From Nocardia sp. NBC_00565 (GTDB lineage Bacteria > Actinomycetota > Actinomycetes > Mycobacteriales > Mycobacteriaceae): a stretch of 64,000 bases of DNA. The stretch spans positions 6,882,001 to 6,946,000 of the forward strand of contig NZ_CP107785.1 in NCBI RefSeq assembly GCF_036345915.1, given 5' to 3'. Shown one piece after another: positions 25,142 through 33,504 of the stretch (position 1 is its first letter; the number at the start of each line of letters is the position of its first letter). The position numbers and the translations under genes were made by a program. A model generated the notes under the pieces. It had not been told where the DNA came from. It saw only the letters and a program-made list of their open reading frames with translations, and did no database searches.

Positions 25142-26026
25142 ATGGACGTGTTGGTCGGCCAGCTCTTCACCGGGCTGAGTCTGGGATCCATTCTTCTGCT
25201 TGCGGCGCTGGGCCTTTCGCTGACCTTCGGTCAGATGGGCGTGATCAACATGGCGCACGGCGAATTCATCATGGCCGGGTGTTACACGACTTATGTTGTG
25301 CAGAAGGTCATCTCGTCGGCCGGGGTATCACTGGTCGTTTCGCTGCTGATCGGCTTCCTGGTCGGCGGTCTGCTCGGCGCGGCCCTGGAAATGGGGCTCA
25401 TCCGCTGGATGTACGACCGGCCGCTGGACACCCTGCTGGTCACCTTCGGTGTCGGACTGGTGCTGCAACAGGCGGCCCGCGATATCTTCGGCGCGCCCGC
25501 CAAGAACGTGCTCGCCCCCGAATGGCTCAGCGGCGGTGTCACCATCATGGGCGCGGTAGTGCCCAAGACCCGCATCTTCATCCTCGTACTCGCCGTCGTC
25601 GCGGTGACCACGCTGGCCACCGTGTTGAAGACGACTCCGCTCGGTAGGCGGATTCGCGCCGTGGTGCAGAACCGCGGCCTCGCCGAAACCAGTGGCGTGT
25701 CGAGCCGATTGACCGATATCAGCACGTTCTTCATCGGCTCCGGCCTGGCCGGGGTCGCGGGCGTCGCGCTGACCCTGATCGGCTCGACCAGTCCGACCAT
25801 CGGACAGAGCTATCTGATCGACGCCTTCCTGGTGGTCGTGATCGGCGGACTCGGGCAGATCAAGGGCACGGTGATCGCGGCCTTCGCGCTCGGGCTGCTG
25901 AATTCCTATATCGAGTACTCGACGACGGCCTCCATCGCGAAGGTGATCGTCTTCGTCATCATCGTCATCGTCCTGCAGGTCCGCCCGCAGGGACTGTTCA
26001 CCGTTCGGACGAGGAGTCTGGCATGA
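25142..26026 (+). CDS. urtB: Urea ABC transporter permease
   Basis: 294 residues from ATG 25142 with AGGAG five bases before. LivH-type permease with eight or so helices: LSLGSILLLAALGLSLTFGQ, GVINMAHGEFIMAGCYTTYV, TPLGRRIRAVVQNRGLAETS and VIGGLGQIKGTVIAAFALG. UrtB pairs with UrtC to form the urea channel. The stop overlaps urtC (ATGA). The DNA-derived start further upstream lies inside the hairpin and lacks a Shine-Dalgarno. Confidence 0.93.
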   Translation: MDVLVGQLFTGLSLGSILLLAALGLSLTFGQMGVINMAHGEFIMAGCYTTYVVQKVISSAGVSLVVSLLIGFLVGGLLGAALEMGLIRWMYDRPLDTLLVTFGVGLVLQQAARDIFGAPAKNVLAPEWLSGGVTIMGAVVPKTRIFILVLAVVAVTTLATVLKTTPLGRRIRAVVQNRGLAETSGVSSRLTDISTFFIGSGLAGVAGVALTLIGSTSPTIGQSYLIDAFLVVVIGGLGQIKGTVIAAFALGLLNSYIEYSTTASIAKVIVFVIIVIVLQVRPQGLFTVRTRSLA

Positions 26027-27165
26027 CCACACTCGGACAACGTTGGCGCGCACACCCTTCGGTGACCGCGTGGGGCGGCTTCGTGGTCGCCGCGATCCTG
26101 CTGTTCGCGGTCGCGCCCGCCGCGCTCAGCGACTTCCGGCTCAACCTGCTCGCCAAATTCCTGTGCTTCGCGATCGTGGCCGCGGGTATCGGATTGGCCT
26201 GGGGCCGTGGCGGAATGCTCACCTTGGGCCAGGGTGTGTTCTTCGGTATCGGCGCCTACATCATGGCGATGCATATGCAGATGGCCGACGCGGCCCGACT
26301 GCACAATGATGTGCCGGAGTTCATGGAGATCGCCGGTATTCGCGAATTACCGGCGTTCTGGCGGCCTTTCGCATCCGGGCCGGTCGCGTTGATCGGCATT
26401 CTCGTGCTGCCCGCGCTGGTCGCGGCGGCGCTCGGCTACGGCGTGTTCAAGCGCCGGGTCAAGGGCACGTATTTCGCGATCCTGAGCCAGGCATTGGCCG
26501 CGGCGCTGGCGATCCTGCTGACCGGCCAGCAGAAGATCGGCGGGTTCACCGGTTTGTCGGATTTCCGCGCCTTCTTCGGCTTCAAGCTGTCGGATCCGGT
26601 GAATCGGCAGATGCTGTTCTTCATCGCGGCCGGCACCCTGCTGCTGGTGGTCGCGGCGGTACGCCAGTTGATGCGCAGCCGCTACGGCGAACTGCTGGTG
26701 GCCGTGCGCGATCAGGAGGAGCGCGTGCGCTTCCTCGGCTACGATCCGGCCAATATCAAGATCGTGGCCTATGTCGTCGCGGCGTTCTTCGCCGGGATCG
26801 CGGGAGCGCTGTTCACCCCGATCGTCGGCATCATCTCCCCCGCCGATATCGGTGTGGTGCCGTCCATCGCGTTCATCATCGGTGTCGCGATCGGTGGGCG
26901 GACCACGCTGCTCGGGCCGGTGCTCGGCGCGGTCGGCGTCGCTTGGGCACAGACCGCGCTGTCGGAGGAGTTCCCGTCCAGCTGGACCTACCTGCAGGGC
27001 GTGTTGTTCATCGTGGTCGTCGGGTTCATCCCGGCGGGTCTGGCCGGGGTGTGGCCGATGCTCAAGGGCGTGCTGGACAGCAGGTTCCGTAAGACGGTCG
27101 AGCCCGTCGCGGTGAGCGAACCGCTGCCGGAAGTCCGGACCGAGGAGAAGGTGGAATCCCGATGA
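26023..27165 (+). CDS. urtC: Urea ABC transporter permease
   Basis: 380 residues, LivM-type permease: FAIVAAGIGLAWGRGGMLTL, GQGVFFGIGAYIMAMHMQMA, GTYFAILSQALAAALAILLT, GYDPANIKIVAYVVAAFFAG, IGGRTTLLGPVLGAVGV. An internal segment around DFRAFFGFKLSDP is typical of UrtC as opposed to LivM. Coupled by ATGA overlaps to both urtB and urtD. Confidence 0.93.
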   Translation: MTTLGQRWRAHPSVTAWGGFVVAAILLFAVAPAALSDFRLNLLAKFLCFAIVAAGIGLAWGRGGMLTLGQGVFFGIGAYIMAMHMQMADAARLHNDVPEFMEIAGIRELPAFWRPFASGPVALIGILVLPALVAAALGYGVFKRRVKGTYFAILSQALAAALAILLTGQQKIGGFTGLSDFRAFFGFKLSDPVNRQMLFFIAAGTLLLVVAAVRQLMRSRYGELLVAVRDQEERVRFLGYDPANIKIVAYVVAAFFAGIAGALFTPIVGIISPADIGVVPSIAFIIGVAIGGRTTLLGPVLGAVGVAWAQTALSEEFPSSWTYLQGVLFIVVVGFIPAGLAGVWPMLKGVLDSRFRKTVEPVAVSEPLPEVRTEEKVESR

Positions 27166-28034
27166 CCGAGTCCACACCAGAACCGACTACATCGGCCACA
27201 CACGATCCCAAAATCGGTGGCAACGCGGGCATGTCGAGTGAATATCTCGAAATCCGCGGCGTCTCGGTGAGTTTCGACGGATTCAAGGCCGTCTCCGATG
27301 TGGACCTCACCGTGCTCCAAGGCGATCTGCGCTTTCTGATCGGCCCCAACGGCGCGGGCAAGACCACGCTCATCGATGCGATCACCGGCCTGGCGCCTGC
27401 GACCGGATCAGCGCAGAAGACCGGCGTCGAATTCCTCGGCAAGAAGGTGCACCAGATCGCCCGGCTCGGCATCGGCCGGACCTTCCAGACGGCCAGCGTT
27501 TTCGAGCAGCTGAGCGTTTCACAGAACCTCGATATCGCCGCGGGCGCGGGTCGCTCGGCACTGACGCTGCTGCGCCGTCGCAAGTCGGTGTTGCCGAGTA
27601 TCGAAGAGGCACTGGAGATCACCGGACTCGGCGCGCTGCGCGACAAGCCCGCCGGTGTGTTGGCGCACGGGCAGAAGCAGTGGCTGGAGATCGGCATGCT
27701 GCTGGTGCAGAACGCCTCGGTACTGCTGCTGGACGAACCGGTGGCGGGCATGAGCGCCGAGGAGCGCGAGGAGACCGGAAATCTGTTGCGCCGCATCGGC
27801 GGTGAACGCATCGTCGTGGTGGTCGAGCACGATATGGATTTCATGCGGTCCTTCGCCACCTCGGTGACGGTGCTGGCCGCGGGCAAGGTGCTCAGCGAGG
27901 GCACCGTCGAACAGGTACAGGCCGATCCGAAGGTGCAGGAGGTCTACCTCGGCACCGCCGCGGCCATCGGCACCGAACTCGAAGACGCGCAGAGCGCGCC
28001 GCGACCAGCAGACAAGGAGTCCGCCGATGCTTGA
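27162..28034 (+). CDS. urtD: Urea ABC transporter ATP-binding protein
   Basis: 290 residues. ABC ATPase of the LivG class with Walker A IGPNGAGKTTLID, signature region GVLAHGQKQWLEIGMLL (a UrtD-type variant of LSGGQ), Walker B VLLLDEPVAG and the switch His in VVVVEHDMDF. An N-terminal tail of about 25 Thr/Pro-rich residues precedes the domain; an internal ATG at 27231 (MSSEYLEIRG) could be the real start, giving the usual length. It powers UrtBC with UrtE. Confidence 0.92.
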   Translation: MTESTPEPTTSATHDPKIGGNAGMSSEYLEIRGVSVSFDGFKAVSDVDLTVLQGDLRFLIGPNGAGKTTLIDAITGLAPATGSAQKTGVEFLGKKVHQIARLGIGRTFQTASVFEQLSVSQNLDIAAGAGRSALTLLRRRKSVLPSIEEALEITGLGALRDKPAGVLAHGQKQWLEIGMLLVQNASVLLLDEPVAGMSAEEREETGNLLRRIGGERIVVVVEHDMDFMRSFATSVTVLAAGKVLSEGTVEQVQADPKVQEVYLGTAAAIGTELEDAQSAPRPADKESADA

Positions 28035-28719
28035 GCTCATCGACATCCACTCCGGTTACGGCCGGACCGAGGTGATCCACGGCGTCACCATCACCGTTCC
28101 GGACGACAGCGTGGTGGCGATCATGGGACACAACGGCGCGGGCAAGACCACGCTGCTGCGCACCGCCGTCGGTCTGATCGGCACCAAATCCGGCCGGATC
28201 GAATTCAACGGCGAGTCGATCACCAAGATGTCGCCGTCGCGGCGGGTCAAGCGCGGCATCGCGTATGTGCCACAGGGACAACAGAGTTTTCCGCAGCTGA
28301 CCACCGCCGAGAATCTGCAAGTGGTGGCCGATGGCCGTAAGCGCGGCAAGGCGCTGATCGATGAATCGCTCGAGCTGTTCCCCGCGCTGCGCGAATTGCT
28401 GACCCGCAAAGCGGGCCTGCTATCGGGCGGGCAGCGCCAGCAGCTGGCGATCGCCAGGGCGCTGATCACCGAGCCGAAGCTGCTCATCCTCGACGAACCC
28501 ACCGAGGGCATCCAGCCGTCGGTGGTCGCCGAAATCGAGCGCACCATTATTGATTTGACCGGTCGCGGTGGGCTCAGTGTGCTGCTGGTGGAACAGCACA
28601 TCGGCTTCGCGCTGCAAGCGGCGCAACGCTATTACGTCCTGCAATCCGGCCGGGTGACCTCCACCGGCGAGGGCGGGGCGGGCGCGGAGACCTCGGTCCG
28701 CTCGGCGATGGCGATCTGA
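28027..28719 (+). CDS. urtE: Urea ABC transporter ATP-binding protein
   Basis: 230 residues, LivF-class ATPase: MLELIDIHSGYGRTEVIHGV, Walker A MGHNGAGKTTLLR, AYVPQGQQSFPQLTTAENLQ, signature LLSGGQRQQLAIARAL, Walker B LLILDEPTEGIQPSVV and VLLVEQHIGFAL. It overlaps urtD by eight bases and is the partner ATPase. The five-gene set is complete and in the usual order. Confidence 0.93.
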   Translation: MLELIDIHSGYGRTEVIHGVTITVPDDSVVAIMGHNGAGKTTLLRTAVGLIGTKSGRIEFNGESITKMSPSRRVKRGIAYVPQGQQSFPQLTTAENLQVVADGRKRGKALIDESLELFPALRELLTRKAGLLSGGQRQQLAIARALITEPKLLILDEPTEGIQPSVVAEIERTIIDLTGRGGLSVLLVEQHIGFALQAAQRYYVLQSGRVTSTGEGGAGAETSVRSAMAI

Positions 28720-28729
28720 GCTGGCCGCC

Positions 28730-29440
28730 ATGACGCGCAGGGGGCGGGTTCCGCTCAGCGAGCGGGTCTACGAATCGCTGCGGCGGGACCTGGCCACGGG
28801 GGCGATCGTGCCCACCGAACGACTCGGCGAGGAACGCCTGGCCGAGATCTACGGGGTGTCGCGCACCCCCGTCCGGGAAGCGCTGGCCCGGCTGCAGGCC
28901 GACGGGCTGGTGGAACGGCACGCCGATGGGTTGTATCCGTATCGGCCGCGATTGGAGGAGCTGGACCATCTGTACGAGCTGCGGATCGTGTTGGAGACCA
29001 GGGGCTTTCAGCGGGTGATCGATGTCGTGGGCGATGCGGAGCCCGCACCTGCCCACGACCTGTCGGTGGTGCATGCGGAACTCGACACCTGGCTCGGTTT
29101 TCGTGAGAACCCGCCCGAACCGGGTCCGGCGCTGGTCGCCGCCGACGAACGGTTCCACACGATTCTGCTTGCGGCGGCGGGCAATACGGCGCTGGCGGAC
29201 GCACTCACCGGCGTGTATGTCCGGGTACGTCCGGTCCGAACTCTGGACCTGCCGACCCCGGAGCGGATCGCCACCATGACCGCCGAGCACATCGCGATCG
29301 CCGAACAGCTCCTCGACGGTGCTCCCGATGCCGCCTTGCGCACGCTCACCACACATATCGGCAGGTCACGGACACACGTGCTGGCGCGCGCCCAACAGGC
29401 CATCGAACTGACGAAACTGTCCCGCGCCGTGCGAGATTGA
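28730..29440 (+). CDS. GntR-family regulator (FadR/FCD type)
   Basis: 236 residues. Winged HTH at 5-70 (LSERVYESLRRDLATGAIVP, ERLAEIYGVSRTPVREALAR) and a helical FCD ligand domain with metal-type residues (ELRIVLETRGFQRVIDV, DERFHTILLAAAGN, EHIAIAEQLLDG). FCD regulators usually bind small carboxylates. It starts 11 bp after urtE, so it is probably cotranscribed with the urea transporter and may regulate it or an adjacent amide/urea pathway. The ligand is unknown. Confidence 0.88.
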   Translation: MTRRGRVPLSERVYESLRRDLATGAIVPTERLGEERLAEIYGVSRTPVREALARLQADGLVERHADGLYPYRPRLEELDHLYELRIVLETRGFQRVIDVVGDAEPAPAHDLSVVHAELDTWLGFRENPPEPGPALVAADERFHTILLAAAGNTALADALTGVYVRVRPVRTLDLPTPERIATMTAEHIAIAEQLLDGAPDAALRTLTTHIGRSRTHVLARAQQAIELTKLSRAVRD

Positions 29441-30322
29441 TCAGCAGTTGGTCTGGAAGGGCCAGCATTCGATCGGGCGGTACGGCGGCGGCGATGGCGT
29501 CACGCTGGTGGTCGTGGTCTCCGGCTCGGCCGGGCGGGCCGAGTCGTGCGCGAGCGAGTTCGCGATCCCGATGAGCACGACCACCATGCCGAGCAGAGCG
29601 ACGGCGAAGACGACCCACCCGGCGGTCGTCTGCCGCCGGCTCGGTGGCAGCGGCGCGGGAATGGCGTGCTGGCGGACCTCCCGCGCCGACGGCATCGGCG
29701 CTTCGGGCTGCACCGCGTCGAAGCCGTCGGCGAGCAACTCGGCGCGGGAGGGCTTTTCGGCGACGCCCAGCGCATCGCACGCGCCGAAGACCCGATCGGC
29801 GGTCCAGCTGCGCGGTCCGGCCGAGAAGCCCTCGAGGTAGATCCGCAGCTCGGTCGCGTCGCGGGCATTCGCGACGACGATATCCATACCGGGGCGCAGA
29901 TTGGTCCGCGCGGGCCGCACCGCGACGCCGCGGAACGGGACGAGCGCGACGGCGCCGCAGATATGACCCGGATCGATCAGCGCCTGTTCGAGGCTGGTCT
30001 TCACCGCGTGCACGCTGTGTTCCAGGTGATCGACGGGGTTGCCGGAGTTCTCCTCGTCCAGGTCGGCGGGCTCCGCGCTGATGGTCCACGGACCGTCGGC
30101 GGGAATGTTGAGAATCCCGCTCTGGCGGCGCCGGAACCCCTTGATATCGGCCACCGTGATGCCGCGCGGCGTCAGGATCACCGCATCGACCTGCCTGGCC
30201 CCGTGGTCGCCGACCTCGAAGTCGAGCAATGCGACACCGGTCGTCGGAAACGACCGCAGGCACTCGACGAACTCCCGCTCGGCTCCGGAGAGATCCGCTC
30301 CGGGTTTGATCTTCACCAGCAT
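29441..30322 (-). CDS. NERD-domain protein with C-terminal membrane helix
   Basis: 293 residues from ATG 30322 (AGGGA upstream); ATG 30343 would add seven. Residues 15-130 resemble the nuclease-related NERD domain: GAEREFVECL, then QVDAVILTPRGITVADIKGF, where the conserved acidic-x-Lys pair of the restriction-like fold is present as DIK. A Pro-rich linker leads to one membrane helix near residue 250 (GWVVFAVALLGMVVVLIGIA) and a short Pro/Thr-rich outside tail ending in CWPFQTNC. So the nuclease-like domain would face the cytoplasm, tethered to the membrane. Role unknown; DNA processing or defence is possible from the family only. Confidence 0.7.
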   Translation of the reverse strand: MLVKIKPGADLSGAEREFVECLRSFPTTGVALLDFEVGDHGARQVDAVILTPRGITVADIKGFRRRQSGILNIPADGPWTISAEPADLDEENSGNPVDHLEHSVHAVKTSLEQALIDPGHICGAVALVPFRGVAVRPARTNLRPGMDIVVANARDATELRIYLEGFSAGPRSWTADRVFGACDALGVAEKPSRAELLADGFDAVQPEAPMPSAREVRQHAIPAPLPPSRRQTTAGWVVFAVALLGMVVVLIGIANSLAHDSARPAEPETTTTSVTPSPPPYRPIECWPFQTNC

Positions 30323-30343
30323 CGCGCTTTTCCCTGCCCTCAT

Positions 30344-30706
30344 CCGGTTCTACCCGGCGTCCCGCATCCACCACGCCGCTACTGATGATGACCCGCCAGC
30401 GCCGCAAAGACCACCGGAAAGCCAAGAAGACCAGCGCAATCCAGCTATAGAAAACCAGCCAGTCGGATCTCTGCTTTCTCGATCTTGTTGGCCGCGCATC
30501 CCCTAACTGCCCCCTAGCGACGCCACGGCCGAGGTGGATCAGCCCAGGTCTCAGCGGTGCGACTCGAGTTACGAAGCCCCGTCGTCGCGCCGGATTCCCG
30601 ACCCGCCGACTAGTACGCTCGGATACGGTCCGGCACCACGGCGCGGGCCCCGCGATGAGATCTCCACGGTGCCCACCCGGAGACGGCGGACAAGGGAGGC
30701 ACAAGC
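30344..30706. other. Gene-free region before the AhpD-like gene
   Basis: Slightly AT-richer in its first half. The reverse strand can encode a hydrophobic stretch (LVFYSWIALVFLAFRW) without a convincing start, so no gene is called. A GGGAGG Shine-Dalgarno for the next gene is at its right end. Confidence 0.5.
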
Positions 30707-31252
30707 ATGGTTTCGGCGTTGCAACCACGCATATCACCCGGACGGCTGCGCGAGCTCGGTCCGATCAATTGGGTTGTCTGGCAGATACTTTCGCGCGCGG
30801 CCGGAACCGACGACGCGCATCTGTTCAGCACACTCGGCCGCACCAAGGGCCTGTTCCGCGGCTGGCTGCACTTCTCGGGTCGATTGATGCCGGGCGGCCG
30901 ACTGCCCCGGCACGAATCCGAACTGGTCATTCTGCGCATTGCCCAGCTGCGCGATTGCGCCTATGAAATGGACCATCACATCCGCCTCGGTAGGCGCGCC
31001 GGAGTCACCCCCGAGATCCTCGACCGGATCCGCACCGGCCCCGCCGCCGACGGTTGGTCGGACAAACACCGCGCGCTGCTCACCGCCGTCGACCAGTTGG
31101 TCGAGACCCGCGATATCGACGACACCACCTGGACCGCACTGGCCGCCCACTACGACGAGCGCAGCCTCATCGAAATCGTGCTGCTCATCAATCAATACGA
31201 GGGCCTGGCCGCCACCATCACGGCGCTGCGTATCCAACGCGACGGCGTCTGA
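30707..31252 (+). CDS. Carboxymuconolactone decarboxylase/AhpD-like protein
   Basis: 181 residues, all-helical CMD fold: RLPRHESELVILRIAQLRDC, YEMDHHIRLGRRAGVTPEIL, LIEIVLLINQYEGLAATI. The AhpD CxxC is reduced to a single Cys (CAYE), which is the common variant in the large actinobacterial CMD group lacking disulfide reductase chemistry. Strong GGGAGG before the ATG. The function could be decarboxylation or peroxide-related. It is convergent with a truncated TetR. Confidence 0.83.
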   Translation: MVSALQPRISPGRLRELGPINWVVWQILSRAAGTDDAHLFSTLGRTKGLFRGWLHFSGRLMPGGRLPRHESELVILRIAQLRDCAYEMDHHIRLGRRAGVTPEILDRIRTGPAADGWSDKHRALLTAVDQLVETRDIDDTTWTALAAHYDERSLIEIVLLINQYEGLAATITALRIQRDGV

Positions 31253-31257
31253 GCCGC

Positions 31258-31809
31258 TCAGCGGTTTTCGATGAGCTCGGCCAGACCGTCGAGGACCCGG
31301 GCAAGGCCGAATTCGTAGGCGTGGTCGGGACTGTAGGCCGAGTCGTGGGCTTGTCCCGCGGCCGCGCCGACCCGGGCGGCGAGGGGATAGCGTTCGGCAT
31401 CGAAGAACTGCGCCAACACCGGGGCGGCGCGCTCCCACCATTCATGGTCGGACAGCGCGCTGTCGGCCGCGGCGCGCTCGGTGTCACCGGCGATGCGGGC
31501 GACAGAGGTGACGAAGCCGAGCACGAAGGTCACGGCCGCGTCCATCTCGACGTCGTCCAGGCCGAGGCCGTCGAAGGCGCGCAGTTCGTGGTCGTATTTG
31601 GCGGCGACGCCGGGACCGAGCGGCGGACGGGTGGTCGGTAGGTAGGCGACCCACGGGTGCTGGACCAGCATGGCGCGGTTCTCGGCGGCGATGGTCACGA
31701 CGCGTTCGCGCCAGGCCACGGTGGTCAGGTCGGCGCGTGACATCTGCTGGTAGACCGCGTCGAGCATGAGGTCGAGCAGTTCCGCCTTGCCCGGCCCGAA
31801 CGGAATCAT
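31258..31809 (-). pseudogene. TetR regulator lacking its DNA-binding domain
   Basis: The 183-residue frame matches the C-terminal ligand domain of TetR class C_1 proteins (ELLDLMLDAVYQQM, TIAAENRAMLVQHPWVAYLP, DAAVTFVLGFVTSVARIAGD, FEFGLARVLDGLAELI-like end). The approximately 60-residue HTH that must precede it is absent in every frame; only about 100 bases separate it from the next gene's terminator. It begins MIPFGPGKAELLDLM, so the break is just before the ligand domain. Most likely a 5' deleted relic, possibly one whose deletion accompanied arrival of the NmrA/HxlR pair. Confidence 0.7.
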
Positions 31810-31846
31810 CTTGCAGCTGGTGCAGTGGGTCTGACCTGATACGCGT

Positions 31847-31880
31847 CGGGTTCGCTTGCCGCACAGCGCAAGCGAACCCG
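31847..31880 (-). terminator. Hairpin terminating the NmrA-family gene
   Basis: Perfect 13-bp stem (31847-31859 with 31868-31880, arm sequence CGGGTTCGCTTGC) and an 8-base loop, 33 bp past the stop of the gene at 31914. No T-tract. Confidence 0.6.
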
Positions 31881-31913
31881 GTGCGGTACGTCACGCGAAC
31901 CCGGCGCGGCACC

Positions 31914-32762
31914 TCAGGTGAGGGCGGCGGTAAAGACCTCGACGGCGGGGGTGGAAGGGCGGCCGATCAGCTTCTGGAGGTCGCCGGAGTCGACATCGAG
32001 GATGCCGCTGGCGATTCCGGCATCGGCGTCGGCCAGGACCGCGGCGTATTGGGCGGGGAGTCCGGCCTGTTCCAGTGCCGCGCTGTAGTCGGCCTGAGCG
32101 AGGTTCTCGTAGCGCACCGGCTTACCGGCGGCCTGCGAAATCACCTGCGCGAGTTCGGCATAGGTGAGGCGCTCGTCTCCACCGAGTTCATAGACGCGCC
32201 CCTCGTGACCATCGGTGGTCAGCACCTTGGCGGCTGCCTCGGCATAGTCGGCACGCGCCGCGCCCGCGACCCGTCCCTCGCCCGCCGCACCGTGCAGCAC
32301 GCCGGTCTCGACCGCGTGGCCGAGTCCGCCGAGATAATTCTCCCAGTACCAGCCGTTGCGCAGGATCGTGTGCGGGACAGTCGAATCCGCGAGCGCCGCC
32401 TCGGTGCCGATGTGCTCCTGCGCCAGGATCAGCGGGTTCCCGGTGGCGCGCGGAATGCTGGTGTAGGCGAGCAGCCGCACGCCCGCACGCTCGGCGGCGC
32501 GAATCACATTGGTGTGCTGGGCGACTCGCGCACCGAACTCATTGCCGGACACGAGCAGTACCCGGTCCACGCCCGCGAGGGCGGCATCGAGCGCGGCCGG
32601 GTCGTCATAGGAGGCCTGGCGGACCTCGACGCCCCGATCGGCCAGATCAGCGACCTTCTGCGGATCGCGCACAATCGCGACCGGCGTGGTGCCCGCGCGC
32701 AACAGCGCCTCAACGACGAGACGGCCCAGCTGTCCACCGGCTCCGGTTACGGCGACGGTCAT
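31914..32762 (-). CDS. NmrA-family NAD(P)H:quinone oxidoreductase-like protein (QorB type)
   Basis: 282 residues from ATG 32762 with GGAGG at ideal distance. Atypical SDR: MTVAVTGAGGQLGRLVVEAL (GxxGxxG), AIVRDPQKVADL, VEVRQASYDD, VLLVSGNEFGARVAQHTNVI and the NGWYWENYL motif found in the E. coli QorB/YtfG group. These enzymes reduce quinones using NADPH. Divergent from an HxlR regulator with a palindrome between, the same arrangement as qorB/ytfH and Corynebacterium qor2/qorR. Probably induced by quinones or disulfide stress. Confidence 0.87.
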   Translation of the reverse strand: MTVAVTGAGGQLGRLVVEALLRAGTTPVAIVRDPQKVADLADRGVEVRQASYDDPAALDAALAGVDRVLLVSGNEFGARVAQHTNVIRAAERAGVRLLAYTSIPRATGNPLILAQEHIGTEAALADSTVPHTILRNGWYWENYLGGLGHAVETGVLHGAAGEGRVAGAARADYAEAAAKVLTTDGHEGRVYELGGDERLTYAELAQVISQAAGKPVRYENLAQADYSAALEQAGLPAQYAAVLADADAGIASGILDVDSGDLQKLIGRPSTPAVEVFTAALT

Positions 32763-32796
32763 GAGTACCTCCAAAGGTATGTACGGTTTGTATAGC

Positions 32797-32809
32797 ACTA
32801 ACGATTAGT
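32797..32809. promoter_or_regulatory. Palindrome in the NmrA/HxlR divergent promoter
   Basis: ACTAA CGA TTAGT, 5-bp perfect arms, in the 99-bp spacer and flanked by a repeated GCACTA on both sides (32795 and 32812). Likely operator of the HxlR protein. Confidence 0.55.
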
Positions 32810-32861
32810 AAGCACTATGCATTCCGCAGACACTTTGGTCAAGTTGGGTACTATCGGATGT

Positions 32862-33260
32862 ATGACCACTCAGCGCACGCCGTCGGCGGAGACCGACGAC
32901 CCGACGCTGGAAGCCGATGTATTCGCCCGAAACTGCACCTCACGCCCGGTGCTGCAGAATGTGGCCAGCCGCTGGGGCACCCTGGCCCTGGTCGCGCTGC
33001 GCGCGGGACCGTGCCGCTTCAGCGCACTCCGCCGCCGGGTCGACGGCGTCAGCGAACGCATGCTCTCGCAGACCCTGCAGGCCCTGGAACGCGACGGCAT
33101 GGTGCATCGCGAGGTACACCAGACCATCCCCCCACGCGTCGAATACACCCTCACCGATCTCGGCGCACAGGTCGCCGAACGCCTGGAAAGCCTCATCGTC
33201 GTCCTGGAAGCGAATATGCCCCGAGTCCACGAGGCCCAAGCCGCGTACCACCGCGACTGA
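32862..33260 (+). CDS. HxlR-family redox-type regulator (QorR-like)
   Basis: 132 residues from ATG 32862. The HxlR (DUF24) winged helix is intact: CTSRPVLQNVASRWGTLALV, LRAGPCRFSALRRRVDGVSE, RMLSQTLQALERDGMVHREV, VEYTLTDLG. The Cys at residue 25, before the first helix, matches the single redox-sensing Cys of QorR/YodB-type proteins, which lose DNA binding when it is oxidised or alkylated. It should repress itself and the divergent quinone reductase-like gene. Confidence 0.87.
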   Translation: MTTQRTPSAETDDPTLEADVFARNCTSRPVLQNVASRWGTLALVALRAGPCRFSALRRRVDGVSERMLSQTLQALERDGMVHREVHQTIPPRVEYTLTDLGAQVAERLESLIVVLEANMPRVHEAQAAYHRD

Positions 33261-33261
33261 T

Positions 33262-33392
33262 CCGCGAGACAACGAAGGTTGCGCGCCTGCCACTGCCCCG
33301 CAAGCCCGCGCGACAACCGAAGTCGCGCGCCCACCACAGCACGCCACGCGGCATGCTCGGCCGGTCCGCGAGACAACCGAGGCTGATGCGCG
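33262..33392 (+). repeat. Three imperfect direct repeats after the HxlR gene
   Basis: Segments beginning near 33262, 33305 and 33365 share the core CCGCGAGACAACCGA (with small changes), each followed within a few bases by a GCGCG run. They fill the 244-bp spacer before the PPOX gene. No coding frame is preserved; the role is unknown. Confidence 0.5.
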
Positions 33393-33504
33393 AAGGTCAC
33401 TGCTTATGCGACAGCCTGCGCTCAGCGGGCGGGCCATCGCATGGGCCGCGAGGTGGGGCGGCCAACTCGGGAAGGCCCCGTGGCCGCGAATCGTTGACCC
33501 GGGT

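Noticed and set aside
30390..30500. Small hydrophobic reverse-strand peptide before the AhpD-like gene
   Set aside because: No start codon with a Shine-Dalgarno and no family; could be chance in a slightly AT-rich spacer.
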